NCBI GenBank assembly: GCA_022827345.1
Contig: JAJDTB010000017.1
Coordinates: forward strand, 1-64,000
DNA: 64,000 nt
DNA from: Gemmatimonadota bacterium
GTDB lineage: Bacteria; Gemmatimonadota; Gemmatimonadetes; Longimicrobiales; Gaopeijiaceae
Reading direction: 5' to 3'
The notes under the pieces: model-generated
Databases searched by the model: none
What the model saw: only the letters and a program-made list of their open reading frames with translations
Told to the model about the DNA's origin: nothing
In this document: one piece after another, positions 43,433 through 51,664 of the stretch
Numbering within the stretch: position 1 is the stretch's first letter
Layout of the letters: every line of letters begins with the position of its first letter
Program-made: the position numbers and the translations under genes

Positions 43433-43617
43433 CGGCGCTCCTCGTTCCGTCGCAGCTGTCGGGTTTGGGCTACGCTTCGAAGTCTACGCAGCCCGTGCGC
43501 GCCAGGCAAAACGCTGAATGACCAGGCGGTTCTCCCTCTGGACCACCGTTGACCGGGCCATCCCGGGGCTCAACCTTGTCTCCCACACCCCCGCCCCCCT
43601 CCAGCCGTCACCTGCCC

Positions 43618-44598
43618 ATGCGCTGCAAACTCCCTGCCACATTCGCCTTCCTCGCCCCCTTGTTCATCGCGTGCGGTCCGGCCGACACCGGTTCCGGCGA
43701 CGATCCCCCGGCCGCCGCCGAAGCCGCCGAGGTCGCACTGCCCGAGGGCGCCCAGGCCATCTCCCTGCTCGGCGAGCCGCTGTACCCCACGCCGGCCTCG
43801 GCCGAGGTCGCGGCCCGGCAGGCCGAGGACGAAAGCGCCGCGCGGGCCGACTACGAAGCCAGCCCCGACGACGCGGACGCGATCATCTGGCTCGGCCGCC
43901 GCATCGGCTACACGGGCCGCTACCGGGAGGCGATCGAGGTCTTCTCGGAGGGGGCGGAGAAGCACCCCGGGGACGCGCGCATGTACCGCCACCGGGGCCA
44001 CCGGTGGATCAGCGTCCGCGAGTTCGACCGGGCGATCGAGGATCTGTCCCGCGCCGCGTCGCTCGTCGAGGGCCAGCCGGACGAGGTGGAGCCGGACGGC
44101 CAGCCGAACGAGCGCGGGATCCCGACGAGCACGCTGCAGTCGAACATCCACTACCACCTCGCCCTCGCCCACTACCTGAAGGGCGACTTCGAGGCCGCGG
44201 TGCCGTCGTACGAAGCCTACTTCGCCGTGACGACCAACCCCGACCAGCTCGTCGCGATTTCACACTGGTGGTACATGGCGCTGCGCCGCCTGGGCCGCGA
44301 CGAGGAGGCGGCGGCGGTGCTGGAGCGGATATCGGCGGACATGGACGTGATCGAAAATACGTCCTACCACCAGCTCCTCCTGATGTACAAGGGCGAGATC
44401 GCCGCCGAAGAGCTTTGGGACCCCGAGAGCGAGGACCCCTCGGGCGTGGCCATCGCCTACGGCGTCGCGGCGTGGCACCTCTACAACGGGCGCGCGGAGC
44501 AGGCCGAGGAGATGTTCCGCCGCATCCTGGAAGGCTCCGGCTGGGCGGGCTTCGGCTACATCGCGGCGGAGGCGGAGATCGCCCGCCTGGGCGGCTGA
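43618..44598 (+). CDS. TPR-repeat lipoprotein
   Basis: 326 residues from ATG 43618, which begins a lipoprotein signal MRCKLPATFAFLAPLFIAC (lipobox FIAC, Cys19); an earlier start at 43549 is less likely. Three or more TPR-like helix pairs (DADAIIWLGRRIGYTGRYRE, GDARMYRHRGHRWISVREFD, SNIHYHLALAHYLKGDFEAA). Probably an envelope assembly or binding factor. Convergent with the M28 peptidase gene, 4 nt apart. Confidence 0.78.
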   Translation: MRCKLPATFAFLAPLFIACGPADTGSGDDPPAAAEAAEVALPEGAQAISLLGEPLYPTPASAEVAARQAEDESAARADYEASPDDADAIIWLGRRIGYTGRYREAIEVFSEGAEKHPGDARMYRHRGHRWISVREFDRAIEDLSRAASLVEGQPDEVEPDGQPNERGIPTSTLQSNIHYHLALAHYLKGDFEAAVPSYEAYFAVTTNPDQLVAISHWWYMALRRLGRDEEAAAVLERISADMDVIENTSYHQLLLMYKGEIAAEELWDPESEDPSGVAIAYGVAAWHLYNGRAEQAEEMFRRILEGSGWAGFGYIAAEAEIARLGG

Positions 44599-44602
44599 CC
44601 CC

Positions 44603-45901
44603 CTAAGGCACCACCTCCGCCCCGGTCAACTGCGCGATCGCGGCAAGCGTCGTCTGCGCCGCGTTCAGCCCGAGCCGGAAATCGTCGTCCGTGTACGTCG
44701 TCCACACATCCGTGGGCTGATGCCAATTCGGGTTCCACCCGGCACCCACATGCGCACCGCGCTCGTTCTCCCGCAGGCTGATTGCGGCAACGAGGTTCAT
44801 GAAGGGGGTGGAATCGGTGTTGGTCATGTGCGGACCGACCGTAGCCGGGTAGTCGGTGGCGTAATCCGCATTCGCGAACTTGAAGAAGAACGCCAGATCC
44901 ATGGACTCCCTGCGCATGTCGGAGTTCCACTGGAATTCGATGTTGACGTCGGCCTCCGGCCGCTGGTTGCGGCTTACCCGGCCATCCGGGCCCGGCGCTC
45001 CGTGGTCCCAGAGCATCATGTCGTGCTGGATCATCCCCAGCCACCTGGGCTCGGGATACCGGCCGGAGCCCGGCGGATCCTCTTGTCCCTGCAGCTCCTG
45101 GCGCTGCTCGACGTACGCCCGTGCGCCGTTCAGCCCCGTTTCCTCGTTGTTCCACAGGACGAAGCGGATCGAGCGTTCGGTCTGCACGTCCGGCGAACTG
45201 AAGATGCGGGCAAGCTCCATGACCAGCGCCGTGCCGGAGCCGTCGTCGTCCACCGCCTCGTTCACGCCATGCCCGTCCATGTGCGCGCCGAGGATGTACA
45301 TCTCGTCGGGGCGGGTGGTGCCGACCTTGGTGCAGTAGACCTGTGAGCGGTCGCCGTCGACCGGCTCCTCGCGGTTGAGCTCGCGGATCCGCTCGTCGGG
45401 CTGCGCCATGAGGCCGCGGTTGACCCCCGTGCGGCCCCGGTAGCCGAAGATGGTGCTGCCGCCGGAGCCGCCTCCGCGGCGTCCCACGAGGCCTCCCGTC
45501 GCTGTGGTCAGGTCTTCGTCCTGCTGGCGGGCACGGCGGGCGGCGGCCTGGGCCGGCGTCTGTGTGCGGCGCGGCGGGTCGGCGAACCGCTGCGGCGCAT
45601 ACACGTAGTGAACGCGCTCGGTGTTGGTGCAGCCGGAGTCCTGAAGCCAGGCCTCGATCCAGTCCACAGCGTCGCGGTTGCGCTGCGTGCCCTGGCGGCG
45701 GTCGCCGAACTGCGTCAGCCCCTTCAGCGTGGCCTTGTACTCGTCGAGGGTGAGGCGGGCGACGAGGGTCGCGACCGGATCTTCCGTTTCCTGGGCCAGC
45801 GAGCGGCTGGCGAGCAGTGGCGAGGTACCCGCCGCCGCGGCAAGTACCAGGAGGGGCAACCGAAACACCCGGGCTGGTTTGGCGTGATTGCGTCCGAGCA
45901 T
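44603..45901 (-). CDS. M28-family zinc aminopeptidase, secreted
   Basis: 432 residues. Start ATG 45901 has GGAGGT 5 nt upstream and begins the export signal (LPLLVLAAAAGTSPLL); a longer frame to 46030 is ignored. Metal and catalytic motifs: GAHMDGHG, VDDDGSGTALVMELA, WNNEETGLNGA, then NTDSTPFMNL and WHQPTDVWTTY. Binds two zinc ions and removes N-terminal residues from peptides. Unusual Gly/Arg-rich insertion near residue 150-175. Divergent from the amino-acid dehydrogenase gene. Confidence 0.87.
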   Translation of the reverse strand: MLGRNHAKPARVFRLPLLVLAAAAGTSPLLASRSLAQETEDPVATLVARLTLDEYKATLKGLTQFGDRRQGTQRNRDAVDWIEAWLQDSGCTNTERVHYVYAPQRFADPPRRTQTPAQAAARRARQQDEDLTTATGGLVGRRGGGSGGSTIFGYRGRTGVNRGLMAQPDERIRELNREEPVDGDRSQVYCTKVGTTRPDEMYILGAHMDGHGVNEAVDDDGSGTALVMELARIFSSPDVQTERSIRFVLWNNEETGLNGARAYVEQRQELQGQEDPPGSGRYPEPRWLGMIQHDMMLWDHGAPGPDGRVSRNQRPEADVNIEFQWNSDMRRESMDLAFFFKFANADYATDYPATVGPHMTNTDSTPFMNLVAAISLRENERGAHVGAGWNPNWHQPTDVWTTYTDDDFRLGLNAAQTTLAAIAQLTGAEVVP

Positions 45902-46212
45902 GAAAAACCTCCAGGTGTTGGTCAGGGCGGCAACCCCGCGGCGCTCGAGTGCCAGGGCGGGTTGTACATGTTCTGTTTGCCTTCCCGGTCTGCGTGCCGA
46001 CTTCATGGTCGGACCGTAGGCACGAAACACCGCAATCGCAAGCGCTCGCGTCCCCGAGACCGGCGTTGCTGCCCGGTGCCGACGGTCGCATGCCCGAAGT
46101 TGGGCTGACCAACCGACGCTCGGGACACCACTCGCGCGATGCGCTTATCTTTAGGGCATTGCCGGACCGGAAAACGCCAATACCGAATGAGAAACAGGAG
46201 TTCGCTCAGCAT
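45902..46212. other. Divergent promoter region, M28 peptidase / Leu dehydrogenase
   Basis: About 310 bases with no supported gene. It should contain both promoters. AGGAG at 46196-46200 serves the dehydrogenase start at 46213. I see no clear operator or hairpin. Confidence 0.45.
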
Positions 46213-47265
46213 ATGCAGGTCTTCCAGCGACTTGGAGAACACAACTACGAGAAGGTGGTCTTCTGTAACGACAACGAGGCGGGGCTGAAGGCGATCATCG
46301 CGATCCACAGCACGCGGCTGGGCCCGGCACTGGGCGGCATCCGCATGCTGCCCTACCCCCACGAGGACGAGGCGCTGGACGACGTGCTGCGCCTCGCGCG
46401 TGGAATGACCTACAAGGCCGCGGTCAGCGGCGTGAATCTGGGCGGCGGCAAGGCCGTGATCATCGGCGATGCCCGCACGCCGCAGAAGAACCCGGCCCTG
46501 CTTCGCGCCATGGGCAGGTTCATCGACGGTCTGGGCGGTCAGTACATCGCCGGGCAGGACATCGGCACCAATTCGCACGACATGGCGGTCATCCGCGGGG
46601 CCACCCGCCACGTCGCCTGCGTGAACGAGTCCGCGGGCGGGGCGGGCGATCCGTCGCGAACGACCGCGTACGGCGTGACGTGCGGGATTCGGGCCGTGCT
46701 GAAGGCGACCACCGGCAGTGACGCCTTCGGAGGCCGGCACATCGCCGTCCAGGGGCTCGGCAACGTGGGATACGAGGTCGCGAAGTTCTGCCACGAGGCG
46801 GGCGCGCGGCTTACCGTGACCGATATCGTCGAACCGGTTCTGGCGAAGGCCGCCAGTGAATTGCGGGCCGAAGTGGTGGGTCCGGACGAGATCTACGATG
46901 TCGAATGCGACGTGTTCTCCCCCAATTCGATCGGCGCGATCATCAACGACGACACGATCCCGCGGCTGCGCTGCCCCGCGATCGCAGGCGGAGCCAACAA
47001 CGCCCTGGCCGAGCCGCGCCACGCCGACGAGCTGACCGAGCGGGGCATCGTCTACGGGCCGGACTTCCTGGTGAACTCCGGCGGGCTGATCCGGTGCCAG
47101 GAAGAGGTCCTGGGCAAGCCAACCGAGGACTTCACGGTCTACGCGAAGGTGGCCAACATCTACGAGCAGACCCTCGAGGTCATCAGCCGGGCCCGGGAAC
47201 TGGGGATCAGCACTGCCGCGGCGGCCGAATGGCTGGCCGAGGAGCGGATCGCGGGGGGGAAGTAG
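46213..47265 (+). CDS. Leucine/valine-type amino acid dehydrogenase
   Basis: 350 residues. NAD-dependent oxidative deamination of branched-chain amino acids (Glu/Leu/Phe/Val dehydrogenase family). Catalytic lysine in GVNLGGGKAVIIGDA (~75-89), GQDIGTNSHDMAVIRG, and Rossmann motif IAVQGLGNVGYEVAKF (~178-193). The length matches leucine and valine dehydrogenases rather than the longer glutamate enzyme. Cytoplasmic; with IlvE it links amino acids to keto acids. Start ATG 46213 has AGGAG 12 nt upstream. Confidence 0.88.
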   Translation: MQVFQRLGEHNYEKVVFCNDNEAGLKAIIAIHSTRLGPALGGIRMLPYPHEDEALDDVLRLARGMTYKAAVSGVNLGGGKAVIIGDARTPQKNPALLRAMGRFIDGLGGQYIAGQDIGTNSHDMAVIRGATRHVACVNESAGGAGDPSRTTAYGVTCGIRAVLKATTGSDAFGGRHIAVQGLGNVGYEVAKFCHEAGARLTVTDIVEPVLAKAASELRAEVVGPDEIYDVECDVFSPNSIGAIINDDTIPRLRCPAIAGGANNALAEPRHADELTERGIVYGPDFLVNSGGLIRCQEEVLGKPTEDFTVYAKVANIYEQTLEVISRARELGISTAAAAEWLAEERIAGGK

Positions 47266-47283
47266 GCCTGCGAGCCCGCCTGA

Positions 47284-48141
47284 CTACACCTTGTGCACGT
47301 GCTCCGGTCCGGGGTACTCGCCGCCACGCACCTCTTCCGCGTAGCGCTCAACCGCCGAGCGCACCTCCGCGCCCAGCTCCGCGTACCGCTTCAGAAAGCG
47401 GGGATTGAACGACTCGTTCATGCCCAGCATGTCGTGGAGCACGAGGACCTGACCGCTGCAGTGCGGCCCCGCCCCGATCCCGATGGTGGGGATGGACAGC
47501 ACGTGCGTGACCTTTTCGGCGATGCGTTCCGGCATCAGCTCGAGCACGATCGAAAACGCGCCCGCGTTTTCCAGCGCCCGGGCGTCGCGGATCAGCTTCT
47601 CCAGGGCTCCCGCGGCGCGGCCCTGGACCCGGTGACCGCCGAGCGCGTGCACGGACTGCGGCGTGAAGCCGAGGTGGCCCATCACCGGGATGCCGGCTTT
47701 CGTCAGCGCCTCGACCGCCGGGGCATATTCCGCGCCGCCCTCCAGCTTCACCGCACCCGCGCCCGTCTCCTTCAGAATGCGGCCGCCGTTTCGGACCGCG
47801 TCCTCGGGCGAGACCTGGTAGCTCATGAAGGGCATGTCCACCACGACCAGCGCGCGCTTCGCCCCCCGGCGCACCATGCGCCCGTGGTAGATCATCTGGT
47901 CGACCGTGGCGGACAGGGTGGTCTCCTCGCCGCACAGCACCGAGACGACCGAATCGCCGACCAGGATCGCATCCACCCCGGCGGCGTCGATGAGCGATGC
48001 GAAGAGCGCGTCGTATCCGGTGATCATCACGATCGGCTCGCCGGCCTTCTTGCGGCGGGCGAAGTCGAGGACGGTGACCGGGCGGGCGGGCTCGTCGGCC
48101 CGCTGCTCGCCGCCGGCGCTGGAAATGGTCGAATAGGCCAT
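47284..48141 (-). CDS. panB: 3-methyl-2-oxobutanoate hydroxymethyltransferase
   Basis: 285 residues from ATG 48141. First step of pantothenate synthesis: adds a hydroxymethyl group from methylene-THF to alpha-ketoisovalerate. Motifs: MITGYDALFASLIDAAGVD, ILVGDSVV, VKLEGG, PVMGHLGFTPQSVHALGG and IGIGAGPHCSGQVLVLHDML, matching PanB throughout. Its substrates are the keto acid from Val (IlvE/dehydrogenase) and the C1-folate that sarcosine oxidase makes. Lies 7 nt downstream of the ferredoxin gene, in an operon with P450. Confidence 0.95.
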   Translation of the reverse strand: MAYSTISSAGGEQRADEPARPVTVLDFARRKKAGEPIVMITGYDALFASLIDAAGVDAILVGDSVVSVLCGEETTLSATVDQMIYHGRMVRRGAKRALVVVDMPFMSYQVSPEDAVRNGGRILKETGAGAVKLEGGAEYAPAVEALTKAGIPVMGHLGFTPQSVHALGGHRVQGRAAGALEKLIRDARALENAGAFSIVLELMPERIAEKVTHVLSIPTIGIGAGPHCSGQVLVLHDMLGMNESFNPRFLKRYAELGAEVRSAVERYAEEVRGGEYPGPEHVHKV

Positions 48142-48148
48142 TGGCTGC

Positions 48149-48388
48149 CTACGGAAAGAGGGTCTCGCCGGTGACGGCGTCCGTGACGGTGATCGCCGAG
48201 GTGGGACAGTTCTCCGCCGCCTCGATGATCGCTTCCGGGGTGCCGCCCTCCGAGTCCACCACCTCGGACTGTCGCTGATCGTTGTGCGCAAAGACGCCCG
48301 GCGCGATCGTCACGCACATCGCGTTGCTCACGCAGCGCATGTGGTCGACTTCGGCGCGCACCCGCCGGGGCCCGCGCGTGCCGCTCAT
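48149..48388 (-). CDS. 3Fe-4S-type ferredoxin for cytochrome P450
   Basis: 79 residues from ATG 48388, overlapping the P450 stop as ATGA. Three cluster cysteines only: Cys19 and Cys25 in CVSNAMC, and Cys61 in NCP, as in [3Fe-4S] P450 ferredoxins. The variable fourth-ligand position holds Asn (Asn22), which can change cluster type and potential. Passes electrons to the coupled P450. No ferredoxin reductase is encoded nearby. Confidence 0.88.
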   Translation of the reverse strand: MSGTRGPRRVRAEVDHMRCVSNAMCVTIAPGVFAHNDQRQSEVVDSEGGTPEAIIEAAENCPTSAITVTDAVTGETLFP

Positions 48389-49614
48389 ACCGCCCACCTC
48401 ACCGGCAGCGACTTCACCGACCGGAACTGCAGGCTCGGCTGATACTCGACCGGCCCGCCCGCAAGCTCGAAGTGCTCGAAGCGCTCGGCGAGCCCCCGCA
48501 GCACCTCCTGGCCCTCGACCCGCGCCAGCGTAGCCCCCAGGCAGTAGTGAATCCCCGACCCGAATGAGATGTGCGGGTTCGGCTGCCGCCCGATGTCGAA
48601 TACGTCGGGATCGGAGAACACCCGCGGATCCCGGTTCGCGGCCGCCATGATCCACCGCAGCCGGTCCCCCTTGCGAATGGTCTGCCCGGCGATCTCGACA
48701 TCAGCCGCCGCAATCCGCTGGGTGGACTTCACGGGTGGGTCGTACCGCAGGCACTCCTCGGTAGCCAGCCGCGCCATCCCGTCGGGGTCGGCGCGCAGCC
48801 GCTCCCACTGCTCCGGGTGCCGGATGAAGGCCAGCAGGCCGTTGCAGATCAGGTTCATCGTCGTCTCGTGGCCGGCGAAGAGGAGGAGGCCGGTGTTGAC
48901 CAGCACCTGGTGCCGCGTGAAGACGCCGCGCTCCTCCCCCCCGGCCAACACGGAAATGAAGTCGCTGCCGCCGCCCCCGATCCGCTCGTCGACCAGGGGT
49001 GCCGCGTAGTCCACGATACCGCGCACCGCCTCGATCAGCGGCTGGAACCGCCACGGCTCGCCGCGGTTGATGAAGAGGATCCCGTCGGCCATCTCGCGCA
49101 GGCGGTCCCGGTCCTCGTACGGGACACCCATCATCTCGGCGATGATGCGCACGGGAAGCGGCGCGGCCAGCTCCGTCAGCACATCCATCGCGCCGTTCGG
49201 CCGCACACTGTCAAGCAGCTCGTCCACGGCCGCCCGCACGAACGGCCGCCACCGCTCCATCGCCTTGGGCGTGAAGTACCCGTGCACAACCCCGCGCTGG
49301 TCCAGATGCTCGGGCCGGTCCTTCTCGACCAGCTGGTCGGCGCGGAAGTCCCGAATCTCGTCGAAGAGCGGCACGTCGTCCGGGTCGACCGGGGGATACG
49401 GCGGCGCCTCCGCGTCCTTGATCACCGCCGAGGAAAACAGCTCGTTGTGGCGCAGGATCCACACGAGTTCGTCGTACCCCGTCACGAGCCACAGCTTGAA
49501 GCGCTCGTTCCAGTGCACCGGTCCGATCTCGCGCATGTGCCCGAAGTAGGTATACGGGTCCGCGATGACGTCGGGGGCGAAGAGGTCGTCGGTGAGGGTG
49601 GCGGTCGTGGGCAC
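48385..49614 (-). CDS. Cytochrome P450
   Basis: 409 residues from GTG 49614. I-helix AGHETTMNL (oxygen activation), K-helix EECLR (ExxR), and heme-ligand loop FGSGIHYCLGA with the thiolate Cys. Soluble class I bacterial P450 resembling CYP107/CYP125-like broad groups; the substrate is unknown. Translationally coupled to its ferredoxin and followed by panB. Confidence 0.92.
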   Translation of the reverse strand: MPTTATLTDDLFAPDVIADPYTYFGHMREIGPVHWNERFKLWLVTGYDELVWILRHNELFSSAVIKDAEAPPYPPVDPDDVPLFDEIRDFRADQLVEKDRPEHLDQRGVVHGYFTPKAMERWRPFVRAAVDELLDSVRPNGAMDVLTELAAPLPVRIIAEMMGVPYEDRDRLREMADGILFINRGEPWRFQPLIEAVRGIVDYAAPLVDERIGGGGSDFISVLAGGEERGVFTRHQVLVNTGLLLFAGHETTMNLICNGLLAFIRHPEQWERLRADPDGMARLATEECLRYDPPVKSTQRIAAADVEIAGQTIRKGDRLRWIMAAANRDPRVFSDPDVFDIGRQPNPHISFGSGIHYCLGATLARVEGQEVLRGLAERFEHFELAGGPVEYQPSLQFRSVKSLPVRWAV

Positions 49615-49714
49615 TGTGGGCCTGGTATGCGAGAGGGCCGGTCGCGATGCCGCGGCACGCGGGAATCAGCAGCAAGGTTTCGGGTTCAGGCGGGGGCGCG
49701 TCAAGCCCGGCAAG

Positions 49715-50707
49715 TCAATCCACGTCACGGGGGAGCGGGTCGAGCCCCCTGTGGCGCCGGACATTGAGGGCTTTCCATTTCAGAAGCGGTTGATTGCGGA
49801 TCCGGTCCTGCAGTCCCTCGTCGGCGGTCAACAGGGCCGGAACCAATTCGCCCTTGTCGAGAACGCGGTCCAGGAACGCACGCTCGTTGTCGGTGAACGG
49901 AAGCACCGCCGACAGTCCCTTCCGACACGCACTGACAAGCCTGTCCCCATACTCGTCGGCTTCGCCGGATCCGCCCACAACCCCGCGGCGCAAGGCGGGC
50001 AGCAGCTGCCTGCGGAGTTCCGAGCGATCAAACGCCACATCGTCCATGGAGACCTCACGCCAATCCCGGCGCTGCATCGCACCGTAGGCAACAAAGGCGA
50101 TCCTGAGTCGACCGCGATCGAGCCCTTCCATCGACAGCAGTTGCTCGACGTCGAAGAGATCCCTCGCCCGACGACGCGACAGCAGCGCGCAGAGCTTTCC
50201 CGCCACGAGTTCGTGCAGATCCAGCACGGGTATCCGCCTGGCTTGCCAGCCGCCCAGCCGCCGGGAGTCCATGGCGTTCACGGGCCACAGCGGCACCCGG
50301 TACATGTAGTTGACGTCCACCTCCAGCGCGCCACCTCGTCCGCCAGCCCCAATGTACCGAAGCAACCACTTCCCGCCGGCGTGCTCCGTGGGAATGCGGC
50401 GGACCAGCAGATCCTTGCGGCCGAACACAGCCTGCAGCGCACGCTCGATATCCGGCCGCTCCGCCATCATCCCCCGCCGACCCGCAGACCCCGTGTAGTT
50501 CAGATCGATGTCGACCGACAGCCTGGGCACATCGAAGACGAAGAGATTGAGAGCCGTGCCGCCCTTGAGAGCAAGCCTGCCCTTCAGGAAGGGGTGGTCG
50601 CGCACACCCTCCAGAACACCCAGCAGCCGAACGACCTTTTCCAGCATGTCTACCCTGAATCCGGTCGCCTCGGCTTCGGCCTCGAGCCTTTCGATCGAAG
50701 GGTTCAC
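49715..50707 (-). CDS. abiEii: AbiEii-family nucleotidyltransferase toxin
   Basis: 330 residues from GTG 50707, whose GTGA overlaps the antitoxin stop. Core KGGTALNLFVFDVPRLSVDI then DLNYTG carries the GG and DxD of the family (~48-75); later VLDLHELVAGKLCALLSRRR and RDLFDVEQLL are family-typical. Type IV toxin: arrests growth unless repressed by AbiEi. Full-length with no break. Confidence 0.88.
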   Translation of the reverse strand: MNPSIERLEAEAEATGFRVDMLEKVVRLLGVLEGVRDHPFLKGRLALKGGTALNLFVFDVPRLSVDIDLNYTGSAGRRGMMAERPDIERALQAVFGRKDLLVRRIPTEHAGGKWLLRYIGAGGRGGALEVDVNYMYRVPLWPVNAMDSRRLGGWQARRIPVLDLHELVAGKLCALLSRRRARDLFDVEQLLSMEGLDRGRLRIAFVAYGAMQRRDWREVSMDDVAFDRSELRRQLLPALRRGVVGGSGEADEYGDRLVSACRKGLSAVLPFTDNERAFLDRVLDKGELVPALLTADEGLQDRIRNQPLLKWKALNVRRHRGLDPLPRDVD

Positions 50708-51510
50708 ACAGTTTCCTCCCAGCTTCGCGCGAGCACGTCGTCGGGTACGATGAGGTTCCAATCCCTGACCAGACGCCCGGGTTGGCTCCGACGGGGGTCC
50801 ATGTAGTGGGGTTGTTCAGGGCGGCGATCCCGGAGCGGTTGCAGATGGCTGTCAGTGACCATCAGCGGTTCCTGATGCTGCTCGAGGAAGAAGCCGACCC
50901 TGGCCGCCGTGGTGGCGTTCCCCAACAGGAGGACGTACTCGACAACCGCGTCCAGATCGAAGAACTCGACCGATTCCAGTGATCGCCACACCTCCTCCCA
51001 TCCCCCTGCCAGGTCCGGCCGGTGCAGCACATCCACTAGCGTCCGCTCGAGACTCGTCACGCGGATCGTCAGGCCCTTCTGCTCCGATTCGACCACTCCA
51101 AGGTGCTGTGCCCCGGCGCGCAGCAGGGCCGCGGGGAACCGCGCGCCGCTGAAGAGCCGGGACTGAAAGGTGACCGGCTTTGCCGGCCGCGCCGCCGAGT
51201 AGATGAAGTGCTGCCACACGGAATGCGCGCGTCCGTGGTATTCGAGGGCGGTGTGGTGCGACAGGATCGCGTCGGCGGTCAGCCTGGCGGCGATCAGGTA
51301 TGGGCTGACGGGATGGTAAAGCGAATCAGCGCCGGGGGGCAGTGCGGCGTAGAGTCCACGGCGAATCCGGACGACCCGTCCGGTTCGGGTGTAGTAGGCC
51401 AGAAATGCCTCGGCGGTCCTCGGGCCAGCTCCACCGCGCGCGGCGAGATGCGCGGCCAGTTCCTCCCCGGTGAAGACCGGGTGCCGGTGCAGGAATGTTC
51501 GGTGCTGCAT
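50704..51510 (-). CDS. abiEi: AbiEi-family antitoxin/transcriptional repressor
   Basis: 268 residues. N-terminal winged helix (FTGEELAAHLAARGGAGPRT, then GRVVRIRRGLYAALPPGAD), followed by the AbiEi antitoxin region (ILSHHTALEYHGRAHSVW, TSLERTLVDVLHRPDLAGGW). Neutralises AbiEii and usually represses its own promoter by binding inverted repeats upstream. Start ATG 51510 lacks a clear ribosome site. First gene of the module. Confidence 0.88.
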   Translation of the reverse strand: MQHRTFLHRHPVFTGEELAAHLAARGGAGPRTAEAFLAYYTRTGRVVRIRRGLYAALPPGADSLYHPVSPYLIAARLTADAILSHHTALEYHGRAHSVWQHFIYSAARPAKPVTFQSRLFSGARFPAALLRAGAQHLGVVESEQKGLTIRVTSLERTLVDVLHRPDLAGGWEEVWRSLESVEFFDLDAVVEYVLLLGNATTAARVGFFLEQHQEPLMVTDSHLQPLRDRRPEQPHYMDPRRSQPGRLVRDWNLIVPDDVLARSWEETV

Positions 51511-51664
51511 CTGTCGGAAGGATTTGATGACTATAAGCGATACCCATAATTATCATACGTGTTCAGACATGTTTACTCAAATGCGATCAAGCGGCGAACC
51601 TGAGGTCGACACGCAATACCCATAGGCCATAGATGGGATCAGAGTTCGGAAATCAAATCCCGCT
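51511..51664 (-). promoter_or_regulatory. AbiE module 2 promoter region with paired repeats
   Basis: AT-rich. TATGATAAT (minus, 51557-51549) is a -10-like box identical to the one at module 1. The 9-mer ATACCCATA occurs at 51540-51548 and again at 51616-51624, and ACGTGT-TCAG-ACATGT (51556-51571) is a near-palindrome. Any of these could be AbiEi operators; none is proven. Confidence 0.4.

Noticed and set aside
51540-51624. ATACCCATA repeats as an insertion target duplication
   Set aside because: The 67 bases between them hold the AbiE promoter and no mobile element, so operator or chance is more likely.
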